Positions 36,049 to 47,243 of a stretch of 64,000 bases of DNA are shown piece by piece. A model generated the notes under the pieces. That model saw nothing but the letters and a program-made list of their open reading frames with translations. It ran no database searches and was not told where the DNA came from. This DNA is from Zanthoxylum bungeanum (taxonomy: Eukaryota > Streptophyta > Magnoliopsida > Sapindales > Rutaceae), in NCBI GenBank assembly GCA_019454045.1, contig SKCR01017755.1:1-64000 (forward strand), read 5' to 3'. The position numbers were made by a program, and so were the translations under genes. Each line of letters opens with the position of its first letter. The stretch's first letter is position 1.

Positions 36049-37771
36049 GATTTTGTGTGTGAATAATCAAAAATAAGATTGCGGAATAAACTTACTTTGA
36101 TTGGTTTGGATGATGGATTTCAAAACTTTTGATTTTTGTGAAGAACTCCAAGCTTTTCTTTATGTTCCAAACTCAAGGGATTGGTTTCCATATCACCTTA
36201 TTTGCTCTTTGAAGTGCTAGGTCAATTGAAATTTTGCAAAAAAACTTCAATGGGGAGAGTAGAAGCTCACATCAATGAGCTTGGAGAAAAAGGAAAATGT
36301 GATGTGAATAGTAACTAGTACCACTTCCAAAGTTGACTTGCCTTTAAATATTGAGTTTGTGTGTTGGACATGGTTTGAGTGTTTTTAAAGCAATCTAAGC
36401 TTTACTTAACCATTAAAAACTTCCATCAAGTGTCAAACATCTTGATGTAAGTCAAGTGGGTCCCACCACTTTTAAATTCCAAATTTAAGTCGGCTAATCC
36501 AACACGCAACTTCGCTCGGGCCTGGGTTCGTTTAATTTTGAACTAAACGAATTTACCGTTGCGACGTTATTAAATCCAATTTAATTCAATAATAATGCCT
36601 CGTAAAATTATTACGAAAGTCGCTTACGAATTAATTCTAAATTAATTCGTTCGTCCGAATTAAAATCCAATTCTAATTCCGCTTTGAAATCTAATTTCAA
36701 TTAATATATCTAATATATTATTTAATAAATTAATTCCAAATTAATCTCGGTCTCTCTTCTAATCGAATTTTATCCCAGATAAATTCTTACCGTAATTAAT
36801 CCTAGATTAATTTTCTCTCTCTCATAATTAATCCTAGATTAATTCTGTTCGAGTCAAATGTCATCGGTGAATCTTTGGGAAGCGACCCAAGAGATCCATG
36901 GATACTGAGAATCATAGTGTATTGGGTGTGATGTCCGAATACATGATCTTTATCAAGCGTAGTATACTAAGTATTGCATATTGTGATCCAATATCTGATG
37001 TCACATGCTAGGCCTGGGGTTGGAATTGTGTCTACCCTGTATGAAGCATATATCGGATCACTATCAACTAGTCTCTGTAATCGGATAATCATGACCTAGT
37101 CATACTATCCCGATAGCTATAGCATTTAAGAGTACTAGTTTTGTATCCATGTGTGATCATCATCTCCATATGACTGAAGTGATACTTCCATCTTGACATC
37201 ACACCCAATACACTATGATTCTCAGTATACCCAGAAGAGGCGTAAACAGAACCTGTTAAAGCCCCGAACGACCAAAACCAAAGTATACTGATTGTCGCAA
37301 GTATTAGCGATGCAAGTCTCAGGTTAAGACCAAATACACCTACCCTGATTCGGATTCCCATAGACACATAATCATACTACTAATGGGATTCCGAGGGGTC
37401 TATCCAGAGCGAAGCTGTTCCCGGTCCAATGGCTAACAGAACCTCATATCACACTCGCATAAGTATCATATACTACATATATGATAACTATACCGTTAAG
37501 CTTCCATAACGCGCACAAGTGCAATACTAGCCAATTCTGAATTATCGATGTCCAGTCTCGATAATACTACGACTATGGATATTTAATGATTAAACCTTTC
37601 ATGGATTAATAGTATCTCATATCTTATTAATCTGATACTAATCATATGAACTTTTATCATTTATATATCCAAATGATAAAAGAGAAATTTCCTTTGTCAC
37701 ATAGTTAATTTTGTACAAGAACACCATGTACTTTACAAAATAGTGATGCTATGGGTCATAATTGTCCAAAA
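36049..37771 (-). repeat. 3' LTR of element B, main piece
   Basis: Continues the LTR begun at 26207-26249. It aligns to 43621-48459 (less element G) and, inverted, to D's LTR. Unlike them it lacks about 150 bp at 36901-36940, replaced by a 33-bp inverted copy of its own sequence at 37195-37227. Confidence 0.85.
36903..36935. repeat. 33-bp inverted templated patch inside B's left LTR
   Basis: The 33 bases here are the exact reverse complement of 37195-37227 in the same LTR. They replace the segment that B's right LTR keeps at about 47966-48108. The patch begins TACTGAGAATCATAG and ends GGTGTGATGTC. Confidence 0.85.
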
Positions 37772-37787
37772 ATCTCCCACTTGGCCT

Positions 37788-40690
37788 ATAGCCAATCACT
37801 AAAGTGTCTAACACCTGAACTATATACGGGTCGCTCGTACTTATGCTGAGATATCGCTTTCGCCAGCGGATATGCAAGGCTATCATCTGAAACGATCTTT
37901 TCGATCTTGACATCGCCACAATATATGATCTCACGAATCAGATGAAACCGTCGAAGTACATACTTGGATTGTTGATGAGACCGTAATTCTTTAGCCTGTG
38001 TTGTAGCCTAGCTAAGCTGCTAACAGAACTACTCCTAATCTAATTAGGAATTTTATAGATCCAAAAATGCTTCTTTTGCTGCCTCAGCCACAGCAATGTA
38101 ATCCGTTTTTGTTGAATCGGCAGCAGTATCTTGCTTGGAAGATTTCCAACTCACTGTTTTGTTATTCAAATAAAATATGTACCCTTATTGCGACTTATAG
38201 TCGTCTTTATCGGTTTGGAAACTTGCATCGGTGAACCCAGTCACCTCAAGTTCTCATTCTCCATAAAGTAAGAAAACATCCTTAGTTCCTCTAAGATACT
38301 TAAGGATGTTCTTTACATCAATCCAGTGACTATCACCTGGATCGGCCTGATTGTGACTCCATATGCTCAAAGCATATGAGACACCAGGTCGCGTACGTGT
38401 TTGTCATAGTACAAGCTCTTGGAGAGTGCCAACAACTTTTAGATCTATCCCAGTAGATCCTTATTCCTAGAATAAAGGTTGCATCTCTCAAGTATTCTAT
38501 GAAGAATTTTAATGAAAGCCAAGCTTTCACCGATTGTTAACATGGAATGTTATATCCAAAAAATAATACATCATCAATATATAGGACAATCATTGTCAGT
38601 GCGCTCCCACTAACCTTCTTATATACACAAGAATCATCTTCGTTTTGAATGAAACCATATACCATTATGATTTGATCTAAACGTTGGTTCCAATAACATA
38701 ATGCTTGCTTCAACCCATGAATGGATCGATTTAACTTGTAAACCTTATTTGCATGTTTCGGCGTGACAAAACCCTCAGGATGTTGTAAACATCCTCCAAA
38801 AGGTTTCCTTTAAGGAAAGCGGTTTTGTCATCCATTTGCCATATTTCATAAACGAAATATGCAGCAATAGCAAGCATTATCCGAATGGATTTAATCATGG
38901 CAACAGGTAAAAGATTTCTTCATAATCGATACTATGTTGATGACGATACCCTTTCGCTACAAGCCTAGCTTTGTACGTTTGTATGTTGCCATATTTCATA
39001 TATGTCTTCACCATGAAGACTCATTTGCTACCAATAGGCACAATGCCTTCTGGTACATCAACTAATGTCCAAACTTGGTTGTATACATGGAATCCATTTC
39101 GGACTTCATGGCACTTTGCCATAAATGGAGTCGATACCTTGTATCCTTACCTCATACGTAGCCGGCTCATTATCCTCAATAAGATTAATATCTTTATGAG
39201 GTGAGATCAGAAACCCATACCTCTAAGGTTGTTTTCTGACTCTCTCCAACCTACGCGGTTCTTGTGTATTAGAAGATTGTGGAACAGTCTCATCCCTGAT
39301 GAACTGTTCGTGTTCCGTTAGGGATCGGTGTCAGGAACAATATTATTCTGATTTTCATCGAGTTTTACTTTCCTCCCACTTGCCACTGCATTTAGGAATT
39401 CCTCTAAGGAAAACCGCATGGAGAGCAATAAATATTTTATTCTCTTGTGAGTTGTGGAATTAGTTTCCCTAGGATAACCAATTACAAATAGGCACTTATC
39501 TGATTTGGGTTCTAGTTTGGTACCATCCAAACATATGCCCAACATTCCCAAATCTTCAGGAATAAGAAACCTGGTTTCTTTCCTGTCCATATTTAATATG
39601 GAGTCTGTCCAACAGACTTTGACGAAACCTTATTCAAAATAAGTATTGCAATGTTCAATGCGTATCCCGTGAAGGAAATTGGTAGCTCAGTGCGACTCAT
39701 TATTAACTTAACCATGTCCAACAAAGTCTGGTTTCTCCGTTAGGACACACCACTCAATTGAGGTGTTCCGGGAGGAGTCCACTATGAAATAATACCATAC
39801 TCTTTCAAGTAATCGAGAAACTTATTGCTTAAGTATTTTCCACCACGGTCCAACCATGATGTTTTTAATACTTTTACCGGTCTGTTTTTCTACTTCATGT
39901 CGAAACTCTTTGAATTTATCAAAAGTTTCCGATTTATGTGTCATAAGATACACATAACTATAACGCGATGCAATATCCGTATAGGTTACGAAGTATTTAT
40001 ATCTACCTCTAGCCTAGCTAGACATGGGCCCACATACGTCACCATGAACGAGGGCTAACAGCTCGGTGGCACGTACACTTTTACCGTTAAAAAAACATTT
40101 TAGGCACTTTGCCTAATAAACAAGATTCGCATACATCATATGATTAGGATCAAATCCGTCCAAGTATCCACTCTTCAAAAGTGTGGATATACGAGTCTTG
40201 ATAATGTGTCTCAGACAACAATGCCACAAATAAGTCTCATCTTATTTATTCAGTTTGAACCTTTTGTTTGTCATATAATATGTTTGAGATTCATTTATTT
40301 TCAAAATATAAATATTGTTATTCATATCTAATGTGTATATCTCAAAATCATCTTTATGAACAAAACACCCAGTGTTCTGGAACATAAAGGTATACCCATA
40401 ACGGGTTAAACTAGTTATATAGATAATATTTCTAGTCAAACTAGGTACATTATAACAGTTTCCTAATTTAAGTACATGCCCAAAGGACAGTTCCAAAACT
40501 TAGGTTCCCACGGCCAAAACAGTGACTCTCGTCCCGTTTCTGACTCGCATGTCAATCTCATCTAAAGCCAGTATCCTGCTATTAGCAGATCCCGCACATC
40601 AGTACATATGTATGTACCACACCCAGTATCAAAATCCAATTTTAAAATTAGCAGTGGATATGTTTATAACAAACATACCTGAAGTCGAAG
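37788..40690 (-). pseudogene. pol of element B (protease to RNase H)
   Basis: Minus-strand patches follow copia order. After the protease region comes VLKLGNCYNVPSLTRNIIYI (40242-40496), the segment before integrase. Integrase patches lie at about 39600-40130, then MLGICLDGTKLEPKSDKCLF with IGYPRET (39318-39590). Reverse transcriptase patches lie at about 38560-39120, and RNase H has IAVAEAAKEAFLDL near 38060-38105. Stops and frameshifts are frequent, but it is better preserved than A. Confidence 0.7.
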
Positions 40691-41499
40691 CCTTGTCCGC
40701 CTTCACTTCCTTCATGTCTGTCTTGTCCATACGGCAGTCACGCTTCCAGTGACCCCGTTTGCCATAATTTAGGTAGATATTTTGGGATATGTCATTTGTC
40801 TTCCCAGAAGACTGTGACGATTTTGCCTTTGCCTTTTTTCTTCACATCCTCAGAAGCCTTCGGCCAAGCCTTGGCCTTTTGGGATGTCGAAGTAAGATGC
40901 GCCTTGCGCTTCTTACCCTTTTGGAAGCTCTGGCTCTGCCTCCTTGAGCATAACCATTAACTCTCCAAGAGTTTTCTCTTGGTTCATGATGAACCCGCCC
41001 CAGCATTCGGGTAGAGACTTTAATATCAAATCTATAGAAGTCTCGGCCCGTAAGCAATGCCCAGCTAACCTAGCTGTTCGATGTCAGCAATTATTTGCGA
41101 CACCTAGTGCTCGACAGATGTACCCTCTAACTTACGCGAGTGAAAGAGCTTCTTTTGCAATTCATACTTCTGATATCTAAGATTAGATATGTGAAGATCC
41201 TTCAATTTCAACATCAAACTATAAGGATCCAATCATTTGTTCTGACGACGAAATTAAGGTGTCATTGCAGCAAGCATAACAGATTGAGCACTAAAGTTAT
41301 CACCACTATGAGTCTTCTAAAGCTCATGTTCTACTATTTGCTCAACTCCGGGTTCAGGCCTGAGAGGTTTCTCTATCCAATAGAGTAACGTCTCAGCTCC
41401 CAGGACTTTCCTGAGATTCATTTCTCAATCTAGAAAATTTACGCCATTAAAGACATTTTCACCCAGGATTATGTCCCTTAACGCTAATCTTTCAGTCAT
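40691..41499 (-). pseudogene. gag of element B
   Basis: A plausible ATG at 41499 gives MTERLALRDIILGENVFNGV, then a stop where D has W. It continues with IEKPLRPEPGVEQIVEHEL-like sequence, RGRDFYRFDIKVSTRMLGRV and ENSWRVNGYAQGGRARASKR. A zinc-knuckle remnant YGKRGHWKRDC lies near 40740-40765 with the first cysteine changed. The same Gag family is seen in D, which is less damaged. Confidence 0.75.
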
Positions 41500-43562
41500 C
41501 TGGATTGCTATAGTCTAACTATCCAATCAACGATTTCGGGTATACTCAAAATGTAATGATTATTATAGTCCAACTATATAACCAACTACAAATGGAGTAA
41601 TGTCATGTACAGTCTAACTGTTCAAAGAAAGCAATATTAAATATTAGTCCAACTAATATATTTATAACAACGATAAATAAAATAAAAGAGCTCGTATTGG
41701 CAAGTATCTAAATGAAATTGCAAATTTAATATTTGCCTCCCACTATTTTTCGGTGAGCCTCTAACCCTATGTGGAGTACTCGGGAAACCCAGTTTCATAG
41801 TGGGCTAGGATCCCGTTAAATAACACACAACCTTGACTTTGGCCAACAAGCTGTATGAAACTTAACTAGGTAGATCTCTAAGATCAATTGGATCCTATCC
41901 AATTCCTAGATCCAGTAAGTGGACCTCCAAGTCCGAAACATATATCCAATATATGTAAATATATCCAATATATTTCCTAACCTTTTTCCTCTGAATCAAC
42001 TAAGCCTTGGCTTTGGCTCAACAAGCTTAATGATTTCAGTTAAGCGAGACCCATTGACAGTGGGAAAGCTTCGTAATCAACATCGATGAAATAGAAGTGA
42101 CATTGACTTTAATTAGGTCTCATCATACACCCTTAAGCATGCATTCTAAAAGCATAATAAGGCGCAGAATAAATTAATAATGATATACGAATGAATATAT
42201 AACAAATTTATTCCTAGAACAAATCTCTCCATTTCCTCTCTCCTGCTAGCACTATTCATACTTCTACCCAATTACATAACACTAAAAGAAACCTCATTTG
42301 CATTGAGGGGAATATGTGAGAAGAGAAATACAAAGATAATAGAGATAATAGGGTGGACACACAGGTTCAATTTAAATAAATTCTAAATTTATTACAACAA
42401 TTTCCAAAATTTCCCTCACCCTTCTAATATCCATCTGATATACATTATTCATACAATACATCCAAGTATTCACAAAAAGCATGTTATTCAATCAATCTAA
42501 TCCAATTAATTATCTTTGAATTAATGACCATCCAATGTTCAAACAACGATTTGATTTGCGTGAGTCCAACTCGTTTAAGAATAAAATAATCAAATTACGT
42601 ATTCTTGAATTATATCGAACTACAATTTTAAATCCAATTTAAATTGTATCCAATACTAATTTATTTTTAATTCCAAATTAAATAATTACACTTTTAAATG
42701 TGCCTTTTAGACTTGGATTCCAAATCCAATCTTTATGGGTCTCAAAGGCCCAATTAGTATCCAATACTATTCAATTAAAGTCCAATGGGCTTTTAATTAA
42801 TTCTTTAGGCATGAGCTTTGGCAATTATGGATCAAACCCAAGATGCCAAGGCCCAATAAGGAATCACCCTTTGCCCAAAATCAATTTTTGGCCCATTAGG
42901 CCCAATTAAATTATTAAAGGCCCAATAATCATATTTGGACTTTATGGAAATGGTTTTAGGCCCAATTGGATCCAACCCAATTGTCCAAAACCAAACTTGG
43001 GCCAACCAAGCCCATTAAGCCCAAATACAACAATATTAGCCCAATCCAATTTAAAGACTAATTTTATTATTAACATAATATTCTAAATATCACATTAATT
43101 TATTAAAGTGTAATTGCCCTAATTAATTAGTTAAACCAATATTTCAAAAACATCAATTAACAAATTAATCATGCTTTAATATATTCAATTCATGTCCAAC
43201 ACAATTGAAGCAAAATCAATCTATACATGCTTATCATGCTCACGGTTTTTGACAAGAAATTATCACACAATTTGATTTCAATCCAATTAAATCAACATCT
43301 ATCATACATTTCATGCCACAACACATCTAATTGTCTAATTTTCAAAAAATCACCATGATACATGCTAGTGTAGTTTCGGCCAAGCTTAAGGAAATTAGGG
43401 AAAAATTTTATCCAATTCATTTTCTCAATTCCTAAGATGCATAAATCTAATTCATCATCATCCAAGCTCAACCAAACAACCAATTTGAAGAAATCATGCA
43501 CCAAACACAAAAACCTCAAATTAAAGTATATAAACCCTAAAACTAAATCATGCTTAGAAAAG
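41500..43562 (-). other. Long leader of element B
   Basis: About 2.1 kb between gag and the primer-binding site, the inverse of the leaders of A and D. Inverted CTTGACTTTGGCCAACAAG-type phrases occur near 41832 and 42004. No coding frame is supported. Confidence 0.65.
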
Positions 43563-43574
43563 GCTCTGATACCA
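43563..43574 (-). other. tRNA-Met primer-binding site of element B
   Basis: Minus strand TGGTATCAGAGC, exact consensus, one base from the LTR that begins at 43576 on the plus strand. Confidence 0.9.
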
Positions 43575-43759
43575 TTGTTAGTGAACCTAGAACATGCCAA
43601 GGATCTCTAAGATGATTTTGCGTGTGAATAATCAAAAATAAGATTGCGGAATAAACTTACTTTGATTGGTTTGGATGATGGATTTCAAAACTTTTGATAT
43701 TTGTGAAGAGCTCCAAGCTTTTCTTTGTGTTCCAAACTCAAGGGACACTACAAGAAAAA

Positions 43760-44070
43760 ATGCTTTTACTGATACTAAATTAGTGTCAGTAAAGGGTTTT
43801 ACTGACACTAATTAAATGTGTCAGTGTTGCCGCAGCCAGAAATCACTGACACTAGTTTCTAGTGTCAGTAAACGTTAATACTGTAGTATCAGAAAATTAT
43901 TGACACTATGGTATCAGTAATCTCTCACACTATTTTAGTGTCAGTAAATTATTGACACTATAACATCAGTATTTAGTGATACTATAGTGTCAGTAAATTT
44001 TGTTACTGCAGTATCAGTATATCGCATATATTTGATTTTTAGTGTCAGTAATTATTGTTACTATAGTATC
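43760..44070. repeat. Left subterminal repeats of CACTA element G
   Basis: Dense copies of ACTGACACTA and TTAGTGTCAGTAA in both orientations, also as ACTGATACTA variants. This motif differs completely from the GCGTCGAA motif of the 4319 element, so the two CACTA families would use different binding proteins. Confidence 0.85.
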
Positions 44071-44153
44071 AATATCCGTCAATATCTTTTAAAATTTAAA
44101 AATCGTATTATTTCACAATTATATTTCTTATGTTTTGTAATTAAATTAATCAT

Positions 44154-44157
<4 letters not shown>

Positions 44158-44184
<27 letters not shown>
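44158..44184. repeat. (AT)n microsatellite inside element G
   Basis: About 13 AT units between the subterminal repeats and the interior. Confidence 0.95.
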
Positions 44185-44187
<3 letters not shown>

Positions 44188-44875
44188 AACTCAATGAAAT
44201 AAAAAACTAAAAAATTACATTTATATAAAATTCGCAATATAATAGATTAATCGTATTAATCAATTCAACAGTATCACATGATGAATACAAAAACTCCATA
44301 GACAATCTTTAAATTAACATATATATATTTCAAAACTACTCTTAAAGTCCCACCAAAATGTCATGCCCCCACCAAAATTCATGATACTTCTTGAGAAGCC
44401 TGCAACAATCCCCCAACAATATGATATCTGGCACAAAATCTGAAATTATAAACCAAATGTTAAGAATTAGATGGACTTCCAAAAAAAATCGATATCTTCA
44501 TAAATAAAAATATTAAATACATCCAAATAAAAATACAAAATATAAATACAAAATATAACCCTAATCTAATTTTTGTCACATAAAGCACTTATTGACAATA
44601 ACCATACCAACAACCTAAGAGCATGCATATAAAAAACCAAATGACATCCATAATAACAAGTTGTATCTTTCATACCGCTACATAATCACCAAAACAAACA
44701 AATCAATAACATACAATAAAAAGCATAGAAATAAAGAGAAACATCTAGGGCAGAGGCTAGTATTGCCCAAATGTATCTTTCATCGATCATTTGATAAATG
44801 AAAGAAATGTATTAATTTGGAATATATGCAGAAAACAATATTCAAAACAGCTTAGACACAAAATAAAAATGCAAA

Positions 44876-44975
44876 TCAAGTTAAAGCATAAAATGGCGTG
44901 AAGACAGTCTTTTTGATGTTAGATGGTACAGCTGGAGATTTCCTTTCGAAAAGCTTGAGCTCTTTTCCAGTAAGG
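44876..44975 (-). pseudogene. Exon-like segment in element G, possible gene 3' end
   Basis: The minus strand reads KLFERKSPAVPSNIKKTVFT then PFYALT and a TGA at 44876-44878. Composition is protein-like and an AG precedes the frame, as at a 3' splice site. I do not recognise the source gene. It could be chance, since it is only about thirty codons. Confidence 0.3.
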
Positions 44976-45831
44976 AGCAAAAACATGAAGAATTTACAAA
45001 GGCTCATATCATAGGTACTTTATATTTTATTATCACATGGGGATTGGATAAAGTTTGCATTCATATAGAGGATGTAAGCATTAAATGTTTCCTTGATTTG
45101 TAAAAGCATGTGTAGGCATGTAGCACATAAATAAAAAACTATTAACATGCATCAGAAATTGTCAACATTACGCATTTAGTCTTGACATACACCGTCCTCA
45201 GCCGATTGAGGTGTAAAATTCAATTTGCATAAAAAAGTAAAAAACAATGGAATACATCCAATCCCTATTACTAATTCATGTTTTATGCATAAAATCACTA
45301 TTGAGGCTAATATAAATCACAAATTCACATACACAAGCTATTCACATACACAGGCATGCTTATCAAAAGCATATATACGGAGGATGATGTTATAGCGACA
45401 CATTAATATGAGAGCTTTCCAGCACATTAGTATTAGATTTCGAAACATACACTTGCAGACACCTACTCGCAACATGCTTTTTAAATCCTAAACTTAAACT
45501 AACAAATATTATACTAAGTTTGGCATTTAAATTTCCAACCTATGTTTTAGAGTCCAGCAGTAGTCCCTCCCTGGTATAGAACTCAGTGAACACAGAAAAT
45601 GCCAGGAGATTTCAGGGTTTCAAAAATTATTTTCGACGAAAAATTCCACACGATTTCTTTCCCTCTTATTGATCTCTTATCCAAACGAAGTGTCAAATGT
45701 TTTTACATGATAAAATTATTTCTCACAGGCATTTCATCAAACACATGGAGAGGACTTTTACCCATACACATACCTTGAAATTATGAATGCAAACGAGATT
45801 GATCTTTACAGACAAATCTCCTTTAACTTAC

Positions 45832-45902
45832 CCAAATGTTCATCTGAACCAGAAGTATCCTTGTTCACAGGCAAAACATAATTTGCTGCCACTAGGACCA
45901 GG
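45832..45902 (-). pseudogene. Exon-like segment in element G with canonical splice sites
   Basis: A 71-bp open stretch on the minus strand reads LVLVAANYVLPVNKDTSGSD. It is preceded by TTCTTACAG and followed by GTAAGT, matching plant 3' and 5' splice consensus. It lies downstream of the MORF fragment in the same orientation. I cannot assign it to a family; it may come from a second captured gene. Confidence 0.35.
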
Positions 45903-46619
45903 CTGTAAGAACAAAAGCACCAATTAAAACAATTAAAAACAAAAAAGAGGCAGATGTCTTCAAAAGTATCAACCTAATCAAAAGAAATTAATCAATTAAA
46001 AAATGCCGCCACAAGATTTTCTAGGAGAGTTTCTAACTAATTCTATAATGCATCACTGCAACAAAACCCAATATTTCAGAAATCACAACCATGATAGGAA
46101 CAGGATAATCAGTCAAACAAATAAAACAATTCACAAAGGAAAAGGAGAGTTCTGTCAATAGGCAGCACACTAAACTATGCCGTTCTATTGTCACTTTTCT
46201 TTAAAACTACAGGCAAGGTCCCTGAAATCCCTTTCAATTATTGCAGTGGAGTGAACACTAATTCAATGACCTTAGCCAGCAAATATTTAATGATAAGAGC
46301 ACTATATTGGCACTTTGGATGTGAACAAAATCATGTGTCCTGACAGAAAGTTAGAACACTTCTATATATATAATGCAAATAAATAAATAATAAAAATGAG
46401 GAAGTATGTTTTAAATAATTATAGCATAGATCAACAACGCAGTTCAATTAAGCACCCGTTTACAAATAGTTGAAAATCTGAATCCCAAAACAGATCGAAT
46501 CAGAGTTCACGCCGCCGGCCTTGAACAAATAAGAGGTGTGGGACGGATCTCATTCAAATACATAAAAGAAAAACACACAAGGGCAACACAAAAATTAGGA
46601 CCTTTATTCAAATATAATG

Positions 46620-46895
46620 CCGGTCGCTGAAGTTGGAGCCGGAGTTGAGGGGGGAGTAGGCGGGCTTTCCGGAGCGGTTGACACAGCATCGCATTTGGGA
46701 GAAGCGAGTGGTGGAGGGAGATAGGGACTGGACGGCGTGGGAGAGAGGGGCGACAGAGCGGCGGCTGAAGAGGAGAGAGGGGAAGGGAGATGGGGAAGTG
46801 ATTGTTGTTATGGAGTTGGTGGAGGTGGAGATGAGGTGTTTTGAGAGGAATGAGGAGAGTTTTGAGAAGCGGATAGTGGAGATGAGGGTTTGATT
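46620..46895 (-). pseudogene. Captured N-terminal fragment of a MORF (multiple organellar RNA editing factor) gene
   Basis: The minus-strand frame, open from 46895, gives a Ser/Thr/Arg-rich, acid-poor stretch typical of a plastid or mitochondrial transit peptide (RFSKLSSFLSKHLISTSTNS ... LLFSRRSVAPLSHAVQSL). It then reads RFSQMRCCVNRSGKPAYSPL and NSGSNFSDR. 'Y-S-P-L-N-S-G-S-N-F-S-D-R' is, from memory, the conserved lead-in to the MORF domain of MORF2/MORF9-like proteins, which bind PPR proteins during C-to-U RNA editing in organelles. The homology stops abruptly at 46620, before the MORF domain, and the frame ends at 46608. The start ATG is also missing. The segment is much more GC-rich than its surroundings, as plant first exons often are. 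I infer capture by the transposon. Confidence 0.7.
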
Positions 46896-46909
46896 TTAAG
46901 GAAATAATT

Positions 46910-47243
46910 TTTTTTTTTAATTTTTTTTTACTGATACTAAGGTATCATTAATTACTGACACTAAATTTACTGATACTATAGTGTCAGTAATATATGCGAA
47001 AAACGTCACTTCCGTGAGGTGTTGGTTCGACTCCAGACGACTACGCGTTTTTTTTTTTTTTATTTCTTACTGATACTATGGTAATAGTAATTACTGACAC
47101 TAAAATCACTGATACCATAGTGTCAGTAATTATTGATATTTAAGTGAAAAACACGGAAATAGGCACATTTACACGTCGTTTCTGACACTTTTAGCCTAGT
47201 GTCACTAACCTTAGTGTCAGTAAAGGCCTTTTTTCTTGTAGTG
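46910..47243. repeat. Right subterminal repeats of CACTA element G
   Basis: TTACTGATACTA.GGTA, ACTGACACTAAA and TACTGATACTATAGTGTCAGTAA-type units alternate in both orientations up to the terminal repeat, broken by two T-rich runs. Confidence 0.85.

Larger units (their letters stand above)
43746..47243 (-). mobile_element. Non-autonomous CACTA element G carrying captured gene sequence (Pack-CACTA)
   Basis: 3,498 bp, ends CACTACAAGAAAAAATGC and the inverse of CACTACAAGAAAAAAGGCC. The TSD is GGA (43743-43745 and 47244-47246). The empty site, one GGA in CTCAAGGGATTGG, survives at 36178-36180 in B's other LTR. Subterminal regions are packed with TTACTGATACTA/TTAGTGTCAGTAA repeats. The interior has no transposase homology. 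It holds instead a MORF-like N-terminal coding fragment and two exon-like segments, all minus strand. It must have been moved by another CACTA transposase. Confidence 0.92.

Noticed and set aside
46678..46893. Plus-strand frame rich in Glu/Arg opposite the MORF fragment
   Set aside because: It is the antisense of a Ser/Pro/Leu-rich coding sequence; only the minus frame matches a recognisable protein.
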